Both the position numbers and the translations under genes were made by a program. Shown here one piece after another: positions 54,901-60,583 of a stretch of 64,000 nucleotides of DNA. The stretch spans positions 4,404,701 to 4,468,700 of the forward strand of contig OZ038450.1 in the NCBI GenBank assembly GCA_964036195.1. Reading direction: 5' to 3'. A model generated the notes under the pieces. It saw only the letters and a list, made by a program, of their open reading frames with translations, was not told where the DNA came from and did no database searches. This DNA comes from Sphaerolaimus hirsutus (Eukaryota; Nematoda; Chromadorea; Monhysterida; Sphaerolaimidae). The first letter of the stretch is position 1. Every line of letters begins with the position of its first letter.

Positions 54901-57900
54901 GTTGGACCAGGAAAAATGGCAGGTTAGGAAAAATTGAACTTGATCATGGACACAAGTGAATCTGCACTACACAGATGAGCTAATGGTGTTTTATTTACAT
55001 TTGAAAATGTGACTACACCTTGCAACAAATGTATTAGGTTGTAAACTAAATAACCTTAATTTTTTTGCGATTTCACATTCATGCGTCCCATTTTGTTGTA
55101 CATTGGCGGAAATTAATGCTGTTCTAGTATGTTGGGGTTTGGGGTTGGGGCTATGACGAAATTTTTTTGTTTCCTCGAATAATCCCCCAGTCCCGAGATA
55201 AGGGGGGTCTATAAAAAGGTGGTCGTTTTGAATGGCCGATCTGGATGTTGGACGGATATTTGCAGCTCCATACATCAGACATTTCTGGGACGATTTGGGT
55301 CGATCAACGCTTAAAATGATCAGTAAAACTTGCGGATTCCATTTTTGTGGTCGGATTAGTGATGTAAGTTAAGCAAATCTTCTCCCATTGGAGATGCGTA
55401 AAGGATATGCATATGGAGAAGTTGCATTCCCGCGGCTTTATGCGGTTACTTTTTCTATAGTTAGGAGGCTAAATTTCAAAGTGCTATAACGTTTGATTGG
55501 AAAGAGATATTTAAAATTTTTTTTGCGTCAGATGAATTCTCTTTATCTAAAGTTTATGATAGCATGGTCAGAAACACAAATTTCTGGTGTTGAAAAACCG
55601 GGTCAAATCAGCATACGAAATTCAAACATCACTAATCTGACCACAAAAATGGAATCTGTGGGTTTCACCGATCATTTTAAGTGTTTACTGATTCAAATCG
55701 GCCTGGAAATGGCCGATGTATGGAGCTTCAAAGTCAACATCCAGATCGGATTTTTCAAAATGACCACCTTTTTATAGACCCCCATTATCTCAGGACTGGG
55801 GGATTATTTGAGGAAACAAAAAGATTGCGTCATAGCCCCAACTCCAAACTCCAACATACTCGAACGGCATTAATGTCCGCCAATGTACAACAGAATGGGA
55901 CGCATGAATGTGAAATCGCAAAAAAATAAGGTTATTTAGTTTACAACCTAATATTTTCCAAGCTGGAAAAGGTACTGTGATTGTGATTTTTTTTGCTGAG
56001 AGTCCACTATTGGACAGGTGGGGGATTTCCCCTTAAAAACTGTCAGTTTTGCAATGTATTTAGGATCATAGTGTACAAAATCAAAAACAGTTTATGGTAA
56101 CATTCTGTGTAAAATGTACAGACAGTTATTGCACAACATATTATTCATTTGCTATCAAACATCCTTTCTGTGAGTTTCAGGGTTGGAACTGGAAGTTGAT
56201 GTGTCAGCAATAAATTATCTCAACTGGATTGAAAACAATGGTATGAGGGTGTTCACCCACCAGCAGGGAGAGCCAGTGTTTGGTGAATCACCATCTGTGT
56301 CTGTTGCCAGTGGACAAGTCACAAGTATTGGCATTACATTTGTGGGTTCTATCTTCACCTTTATTGTGCACTTGAAAAAATGTAAAAATGACCGGAAAAT
56401 TCATTAAAAATACAAAATTTAGGATAAAAGTGTCAAAATCAATGGTGTGTATGGAGACTGCGTTGAATCACCCCATGAGGTGGAAAAGTACTTTTATGAT
56501 GGATTGTACTCAATAGAGGTTTGTAAACTTGGCAGACATTATGGAAGTCAATGGTCTGAGGAATTTTTGTATGAGTGCGGTATAAACCAACGATAGGGTC
56601 ACATGTGAAAAATAAAAGAACATAAAAGAAGGAAAGCTGACTTGTTTCATGTCTGCCGAGTTTATCTGTGGTTATTTTTACACAATGTTGGCCCAAAATC
56701 CATGCTTGTGTTGACAGTTGGATTGATCTCACTCTGAAAATGTTTTATTTTTGTCTATTCAAGCTGGAAAAATCAACCTGCAATAATACATGCTGTAATA
56801 AAGAATAGTTGAGAACTCCACATGGGTTCGGGCACTTGAAAATTTTTCATTCAAAGATTAATTCCACCAGAATGGGTGAACTCTTGAAATTTTGGCCAGT
56901 ATCAAATGAAAGCCCAAACATTTCTCTACAAATGCCCAGGGACACCCCCCCAGCATAACGCCATGTGTGCCGCGCAACCGGCACACACGTTTTTTATACA
57001 AAAATGCGTTGCTCACTTGGGTTCGGACACTTTCTTCTTATAGCGATAAATCTGTCTTCAAATGACGGATTTCGGATTTGAAAACTGAATGAAGCTCTGG
57101 CTCGTTGCCAGTGGCCCATTCCTTTATAAAATTCAGTTATGGGTAAGCTTTTTTCAACCCAAGTTTCTTTAGGCTTCACAGATCAGTTGACAGTCATTTA
57201 TCTAAGTTTTTTTGGTAAATTGAGTTGGCAAAGCCACGCCCCACTTCTCATTCATCCACAATGCCCCCACCAAACAGAATGACCCAGAAAAGTGCAATGA
57301 GGCACTGCACAGTGCGGGATAACCACTGATTTGGATTGCTCAAGCACAGTTGGTTATTTTGGCAAGCAATTCTGGACATTCAGCAGTGTGTAGGCCACTG
57401 GAAACAATCAGGACAGTTAGAGGAGGTTGTGGCAGATATTTTATACACACCCCCACTCGAGGAAACCTCCCCAAATTCAGCACGTTTAAATGCAAAATTT
57501 TGGGACTGAAAAAAACAAAATTTAGTAAATAGTAAAAAGGTAAGAAAAACACTAATTTTTTGCACTCAAACGTGTTGAGTTTGGGGAGGTTTCCTTTTGT
57601 GGAGGGGTGAATAAAAAGTTCGCCACAACCTCATCTAACTGTGCTAGTTGTTTCCAGTGGCCGACACACTGCTGAATGTACAGAATTGCTTGCCAAAATC
57701 ACCAACTGTGCTTGAGCGATCCAAATCAGTGACTATCCCTCACTGTGCAGTGCCTCATTGCACTTTTTGATGGTTGTTCTGGTCGGTGGGGGCATTGTGG
57801 ATGGATGAGAAGTGGAGCATAGCTTTGTCAATTCAGTTTACAAAAAAAAACTGAGAAAAATAACTGTCAACTCACCCAACAAGCATCAAGAAGTGAGTTG

Positions 57901-59853
57901 AAAAAAATATATCCAAATCAGATTTTTTAAAGGAATCAGTTGCTGGCAACTAGCCAAAGCATTATTCTGTCTTCAAAGCCAAAATCCGGCCTTGAAAGAC
58001 ATATTTATCGCTAAAAAAACAACGTGCCCGACCGAACCCAAGTGAGCAACGGAATTTTGTATAAAAAATGTGTGTGCCAGTTGCGCGGCCCACACGGGAT
58101 TCTGCCAGAGGGTGGCCCAAGGTATTTGTAGAGAAATGTTTGGGCTTTCTTTTGATACTGCCCAAAAGTACCAGAGTTCACCCGTTCCGGTGGAATTTAT
58201 CTTTGAATGAAACATTTTCAAGTGCCCGAACTCATATGAACATGGGTTTAGGTAGCTTATACCATACTTGGTCTGGATAGCCAGGTTTGAACATAATATA
58301 CTGAACTTTTGGTTGAAATAGTGTATATTATTTACAACACAAACACAGGGCTGCCAAAGAACATGCATGCAAAGGAAAGTTATGAAAAAGTGCTTATGTA
58401 CGGATCCCAGATATGCAGTTCAACACCAAGAAACCATCAGGTAAGTGAATTGGATAATAGTTTATTTTTTAGTTTTTTTAACTTTATCATTTGCCATGGG
58501 ACAATCTCTGCACCAATGCACACATTTTACAAATCAGGGGTACTTTGTCTACATAGTATGGAAACATATTTACATAAATCTTACATGCATCTTTCTTCAG
58601 TCGGTATAGGGGGGGGCGGAGATTTCAAAGCAAAGTGTGCAATGCAATAAATAATATAAATCTCTTAATCGGTCCTACTTTAATTTGCCCCAGAGCTTGC
58701 AATGTGAGTGACTACGAATGCTGCAACAGTGCCGTCAGTGACATCGACGCTGTCATGGCACAGTGCCAATGCCCAGGTGCCACTCCCAGACCCTGTAAAA
58801 TGTCAAATGTCATGCAAAGTGTAAAAGTCACGTAAAATACCTTGCATAATGGCAAACGTACGTGGGCACTTTACAGGGTCTGGGAGTGCCCCCAGACAAG
58901 TGCACGTGAGCGAATTAAAATATTGAGGCTCCTAAATTAACATATTTACATCGATAAATTTCAGGAGTTTCACAACTCAAAATATCGTGTCGCGAGCACC
59001 ACATACAGTATTAGATGAACAATGCATGAAATACACAAATCGGTCTGAATATGATCAGTGTCAGTATGAAAAGTCAACTGATATGGCCCATATTTATGTA
59101 TATGTGCATGATATGCTCTACAGAACTGCAAAAGAAACCCCGTCATTCCCAGTTAGTTCGACAGGGGTGCAGATTACCCGGGATATTGGACACATTTCGG
59201 AAGACGTAGGCTTCCTATCATGTAAATCAGCTGCTGCTGATCCCCCTAAAATACATTACTGGCGGTTTACATTGAGGAACAGGTAGTGATGTGAAAAGTG
59301 CCAGAACTTGGGCGCCAAGCGCCATGGCGCTTTTCCGACCCCTAGCGCCAAGCGCCAGGCGTTTTGTTCCTGGCGCCGGTCAAAAATAGCGCGAAGCGCC
59401 ATGGCGCTTTTCATGGGCGTGGCGCTAAGCGCCAATGGCGCCACAGCAAAATAGCGCCAAGCGCCAAAAGTGCCATGGCGCTTTTTGCTTTGGCGCTAGC
59501 GCCAGGCGCCAGCACCATGGCGCTTTTACATCACTAGGCACAGGGTTATTCGGTATATGGGCTGATGCGTGGGCTTGAGGCAAAATTGAAATTCCAGCAT
59601 TTTCTCCAACTTTTGATCCCATTTTAAGCATACGTGTATTTTCTTACACGTTGCATCTAGGTTAAGCGCGAAACGTTTGAATGTTTGTTTGAAACGACAA
59701 GTACATCAAACTTCACAGCCAATCGATTTAATACCAAAACTTGGAGGAATTCTTGGTCTGATTATGGGCATATCGATATTTTCATTGATGGAAATGATCT
59801 TCACCGTGATACAAATAATTGTTATATTGTGCACCGGGAAAATGCCACAGTAG
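42913..59853 (+). CDS. EGF-module DEG/ENaC sodium channel subunit
   Basis: Exons in phase: 42913-43021 (tentative), EGF exons 47970-48101, 50407-50538, 51914-52045, 52570-52716, 52823-52948, then 53019-53071, 54042-54169, 54397-54429, 54810-54922, 56181-56341, 56423-56518, 58349-58440, 58694-58776 + 58896-58905, 58965-59282, 59544-59552 and 59661-59853. About 650 aa from the first EGF. Amiloride-sensitive channel family marks appear in order: SCKFNHVPCS, SVGSCVRFN, GLELEVDV..GMRVFTHQ..SIGITF, NGVYGDC, YSIEGCQRTC..KKCLC, CQCPDKC, and the pore/TM2 LGGILGLIMGISIFSLMEMI with the GxS filter residues (GIS). The C-tail is very short (stop after GKMPQ). Such channels are trimeric plasma-membrane sodium channels gated by peptide, acid or force. 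TM1 was not found. Two MITEs interrupt exons but look spliceable. The ligand is unknown. Confidence 0.85.
43448..45908. mobile_element. Long palindromic element, TSD GTCACAGT
   Basis: Ends CATAGCTGAAATCGGGGG and CCCCCGATTTCAGCTATG, with perfect GTCACAGT at 43440-43447 and 45909-45916. Arms of more than 600 bp are near-perfect inverted repeats (for example GCCGGCACGTGTTTATATCT on one side and its complement on the other), so the element is essentially one hairpin. It is split by the hAT-type element 43954-45023. No protein is encoded. Lies in a channel-gene intron. Confidence 0.9.
43954..45023. mobile_element. hAT-type element nested in the palindrome, TSD CTCCCATC
   Basis: CAGGGTTGGCAAAATC to AAAACCAACCCTG, perfect CTCCCATC at 43946-43953 and 45024-45031. 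Sub-terminal filler is AAAATAAAATA. The core is a palindrome of TGTCATGACAAATG-type words. Sits near the apex of the host palindrome. Confidence 0.9.
46150..46290. mobile_element. Small palindromic MITE
   Basis: GTTGATGTCAACTCATATTT and its complement AAATATGAGTTGACATCAAC bracket inverted GAGCGATCTTCAATTGC/GCAATTGAAAATCGCTC. It abuts hAT-type sub-terminal repeats on its right. Confidence 0.55.
46291..47935. mobile_element. hAT-family remnant with a nested unclassified insert
   Basis: Outer parts (46291-46380 and 47800-47930) carry GTAAAATACTTT/GTATATGTAAACGTATTTAC words and an end reading CATTTTAACAACTGTG. The inserted 46384-47650 segment begins AAACTGGTGGAACATTTAAA and ends near TTTTCCACCAGTTTAC, suggesting its own inverted ends. 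Open frames inside it (for example 46939-47241 minus) show no known domain. Confidence 0.45.
47970..48101 (+). CDS. EGF module exon 1 of the DEG/ENaC gene
   Basis: A 132-bp phase 1-1 exon encoding one six-cysteine EGF-like module (TPCYANSALC...CTCTEGQYWGTHCEK). Acceptor ACGCAG, donor T|GTCAGT. A symmetrical 1-1 exon can be duplicated or inserted without shifting the frame. It is more diverged than modules 2 and 3. Confidence 0.8.
48144..49233. mobile_element. Solo LTR, 5-bp TSD ATAGT
   Basis: A 1090-bp segment starting TGTAAAATAATACGG and ending AATGTTACACA, i.e. TG..CA with TGT/ACA tips, flanked by ATAGT at 48139-48143 and 49234-49238. A 5-bp duplication is typical of Ty3/Gypsy-like LTR retrotransposons. 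No internal region remains, so it is the product of LTR-LTR recombination. The flanks rejoin as GTGCAAAATAGTTGAGACT, which resembles a terminus of the Tc1/mariner-like element at 28546-37084. Confidence 0.75.
49270..49397. mobile_element. GCGCC MITE fragment
   Basis: ACGCCAAGCGCCAATGGCAC and AAAGCGCCATGGCGCTTTTT words, ending GGCGTTTTTTCATCACTA. The right terminus is recognisable; the left one is degraded. Confidence 0.6.
49544..50231. mobile_element. Inverted-repeat element with internal GTACCGATCTACA repeats
   Basis: TIRs ATATGAAGGGTGTGCTTCTA (left) and TAGAAGCACACCCTTCATAT (right). The word AAAAGTACCGATCTACA is repeated about eight times inside, the last copy inverted. No coding frame. 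Intronic in the channel gene. Confidence 0.75.
50311..50375. mobile_element. CAGTCCCAGACC MITE, deleted copy
   Basis: TGCCAATCCCACACCCTG to ACTGGGAGTGGCTCC, only about 65 bp, just upstream of EGF exon 2. A similar remnant precedes EGF exon 3 at 51855-51876, as expected if exon and flanking intron were duplicated together. Confidence 0.5.
50407..50538 (+). CDS. EGF module exon 2 of the DEG/ENaC gene
   Basis: 132 bp, phase 1-1, six cysteines (STPCFGNSTLC...CTCTESQYWGTNCEK). It differs from exon 3 (51914-52045) at about three positions, and the flanking intron sequence (TTTCACATAAATACAGAGTG upstream, TGTGGTCTATATAAAGTTC downstream) is also shared, so the pair is a recent tandem duplication. Confidence 0.82.
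50729..50975. mobile_element. MITE with CACTAGTTTTCACC ends
   Basis: CACACACTAGTTTTCACC at the left and GGTGAAAACTAGTGTATG at the right, with CATGACT/AGTCACG just inside. Non-coding. A fragment of a related end occurs at 61874. Confidence 0.6.
50985..51495. mobile_element. Half of a Tc1/mariner-like element
   Basis: Matches the inverted left arm of 28546-37084. It includes GAGATAAGG-type and TTTTAAGTGTT modules in reverse and ends TTCTGCACGGTAGTG followed by TA. The other terminus is missing. The boundary on the left is approximate. Confidence 0.65.
51497..51680 (+). mobile_element. CTAT-repeat, C-tract element, 3' part
   Basis: GCGATTTTTCACCTATCTTT, C-run, then TATCCCTCCGGAGGAGGGAT and GCCCGGAGGGGTCCAAATCC, the distal portion of the family seen at 22107-22625. 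Directly abuts the TA flank of the preceding element. Confidence 0.5.
51914..52045 (+). CDS. EGF module exon 3 of the DEG/ENaC gene
   Basis: 132 bp, phase 1-1, almost identical to exon 2 (50407-50538) apart from Ser/Gly in the fifth inter-cysteine region. Acceptor TTTCAG, donor T|GTGTGT. It follows a duplicated intron segment. Confidence 0.82.
52570..52716 (+). CDS. EGF module exon 4 of the DEG/ENaC gene
   Basis: 147 bp, phase 1-1, six cysteines (LTPCAKNTGIC...YECICSDTNFEGVHCEI). Longer central loop than modules 1-3. Acceptor CATGCAG, donor T|GTTAGT. Confidence 0.8.
52823..52948 (+). CDS. EGF module exon 5 of the DEG/ENaC gene
   Basis: 126 bp, phase 1-1 (LPCKQAVCNMSDENATC...FECICSSNYTGKYCEM), six cysteines and an NxT glycosylation sequon. 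Next in phase is 53019-53071 (or 53025-53071 through a tandem CAG), which links to the channel ectodomain. Confidence 0.8.
53281..54016. mobile_element. Foldback MITE of AAGAGTTAAGAGTT repeats
   Basis: GGGGCCAGTTCCGCAAGTGG to CCACTTGCGGAACCGGCACC. Both arms (about 250 bp) are repeats of TTAAGAGTTGAG and its complement around a unique centre (53545-53780). Same family as 60292-60513. Ends 25 bp before the exon at 54042. Confidence 0.75.
54042..54922 (+). CDS. DEG/ENaC ectodomain exons (finger/palm start)
   Basis: Three exons: 54042-54169 (..MSEKDRLDTSWKIDELI), 54397-54429 (RSCKFNHVPCS) and 54810-54922 (..DLSIYYEKSVGSCVRFNSNS..GPGKMAG), phases 0/2, 2/2 and 2/1. The C-x-F-N-x3-PC and G-x-C-x-x-FN signatures are the family hallmarks preceding the palm domain. 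The last exon has a short acceptor (TGCTCAG) but joins in frame on both sides. Confidence 0.82.
54613..54660. repeat. Perfect 48-bp palindrome
   Basis: Two 24-nt arms with no loop, meeting at AAAGTT|AACTTT (54631-54642), in an intron of the channel gene. It could form a cruciform, or a hairpin in RNA. No adjacent T-run, no element termini. Confidence 0.85.
55034..55951. mobile_element. Mariner-like palindromic MITE, TA target
   Basis: TTAGGTTGTAAACTAAATAA at the left and its exact complement at the right, each bordered by TA (55032-55033, 55952-55953). Arms continue as long imperfect inverted repeats. Inner modules (GAGATAAGGGGGGTCTATAA, TTAAAATGATCAGTAAAACT) are shared with 28546-37084 and 43448-45908. 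Confidence 0.85.
56181..56518 (+). CDS. DEG/ENaC ectodomain exons (palm/thumb)
   Basis: 56181-56341 (GLELEVDVSAINYL..NNGMRVFTHQQGEP..SIGITF) and 56423-56518 (DKSVKINGVYGDC..YFYDGLYSIE), phase 1/0 and 0/0. These correspond to the conserved VxIHxxxExP-like strand and the YGDC thumb start of the family. Confidence 0.88.
56818..58236. mobile_element. 1.4-kb foldback element
   Basis: The left CATGGGTTCGGGCACTTGAA and right TTCAAGTGCCCGAACTCATA are inverted. Arms of about 700 bp pair across a centre near 57540, including CACTGATTTGGATTGCTCAA versus TTGAGCGATCCAAATCAGTG. Non-coding. Fills most of the intron 56519-58348. Confidence 0.8.
58349..58776 (+). CDS. DEG/ENaC thumb exons with cysteine ladder
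   Basis: 58349-58440 (GCQRTCMQRKVMKKCLCTDPRY..) and 58694-58776 (ACNVSDYECCNSAV..MAQCQCP). The C-x3-C..C-x-C spacing and the following CxCP are typical of the thumb. The coding sequence continues at 58896 after the MITE-derived interruption. Confidence 0.88.
58777..58890. mobile_element. MITE inserted in a coding exon, TSD CCCAG
   Basis: 114 bp from GTGCCACTCCCAGACCCTG to CAGGGTCTGGGAGTGCC. CCCAG occurs at 58772-58776 and 58891-58895. Deleting the element and one TSD joins TGC CCA G with AC AAG TGC, completing CQCPDKC, and leaves phase 2 at the GTGAGC donor 58906, which fits exon 58965. The interruption 58777-58895 begins GT and ends AG. Confidence 0.85.
58896..59282 (+). CDS. DEG/ENaC exon pieces after the CxCPxxC motif
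   Basis: 58896-58905 completes the cysteine motif. A 59-bp intron (58906-58964, GTGAGC..TTTCAG) follows, then 58965-59282 (..TVLDEQCMKYTNRS..MAHIYVYVHDMLYR..KIHYWRFTLRN). The segment MAHIYVYVHDML resembles the last extracellular strand. The frame is open throughout and phase 2 at the end matches the TM2 exon. Confidence 0.75.
59284..59536. mobile_element. GCGCC hAT MITE inserted in a coding exon
   Basis: 253 bp from TAGTGATGTGAAAAGTGCC to GGCGCTTTTACATCACTA with octamers GGAACAGG (59276-59283) and GGCACAGG (59537-59544), seven of eight identical. Splicing 59283 (GT made of the last TSD base plus the element's T) to 59543 (AG of the right TSD) would join AACAG to GGTTATTCG and then the donor GTATAT at 59553, in phase with the TM2 exon. 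Confidence 0.85.
59661..59853 (+). CDS. DEG/ENaC pore and TM2 exon, terminal
   Basis: Reads ..KRLNVCLKRQVHQTSQPIDL then IPKLGGILGLIMGISIFSLM.., ending CTGKMPQ and TAG at 59851-59853. Contains the pre-pore LGGILGL, the GxS selectivity filter (GIS) and a hydrophobic TM2. The TM2 frame differs from the longest open frame at this locus, so a longest-ORF gene model would miss it. The intracellular tail is unusually short, lacking any PY motif. Confidence 0.9.
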
Positions 59854-59973
59854 CCAATTTTTTACCGATTCAGTATAGTGGTATACATGGGAACGGGTAA
59901 CTTCGCCCAGATATTTTATTTATGCACATAATAATTGCGTTTTATAAGTATTGGAACGCATATTTAACGGCGC

Positions 59974-60127
59974 CGCGCACACTAGTATACCACCGAAATT
60001 TGGGAAACCTATTTGTTTGAATGAGAATAGACTATTCAAAAACCGTGATCAAAAATCATTCATTCTCTTAAACTCAAACGTGTTCAAAACAGATTTGAGT
60101 TTCCCAAACTTCGGTGATGTAGTAGTG
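59974..60127. mobile_element. Small MITE with GCGCACACTA ends
   Basis: CGCGCACACTAGTATACCAC at the left, GTGATGTAGTAGTGTGCGCG at the right, and inner inverted CGAAATTTGGGAAACC/GTTTCCCAAACTTCG. Just downstream of the channel stop codon. Confidence 0.65.
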
Positions 60128-60291
60128 TGCGCGGCCACAAATATCACAAATTCAATAGCTTCCCGGTAAGGCTATGGAAATTATAGTTCGCCAGTGCGAA
60201 GTAAACATTCTGTCAAACCACAATATGATAACCACGTGAACTGTACAAAATGAATAACACGTGCATTGGAATTACGTAAAATACTGTCACA

Positions 60292-60513
60292 CCAGGTTCC
60301 GCAAATGGAAAAGTGAGGAGTTAAAACTTAAAAGTTGAGTAAAATGATAAATGATAAGTTGAGAGGAAAGTTAAAAGTTAAGAGTTGAGTAAAATCATTC
60401 GTCGTTTTACTCAACTCTTAACTCTTTAACTTTACTCATAACTTGTCATTTGTCATTTTACTCAACTCTTAAGTTTTAACTCTTAACTTTTCCACTTGCG
60501 GAACTGGCCCCAG
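60292..60513. mobile_element. Foldback MITE of AAGAGTTGAG repeats
   Basis: CCAGGTTCCGCAAATGG to CCACTTGCGGAACTGGCC with TTAAAAGTTAAGAGTTGAG arms. A short member of the 53281-54016 family, between the convergent channel and VPS29 genes. Confidence 0.65.
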
Positions 60514-60583
60514 AACTCACCCCAATATCCAAAAATGGACTTAGGTAATTAAAATGACCAAACTCACAGTGACACAAATCCTA

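Noticed and set aside
56764-56794. Candidate small exon reading LEKSTCNNTC before the thumb exons
   Set aside because: It would force exon 58349-58440 into a frame lacking the family pattern. Joining 56518 directly to 58349 gives YSIEGCQRTC, which matches the DEG/ENaC thumb.
59685-59900. Longest open frame at the TM2 exon (MFETTSTSNFT..)
   Set aside because: The shorter overlapping frame contains LGGILGLIMGIS and is in phase with the upstream exon, so the long frame is a shadow.
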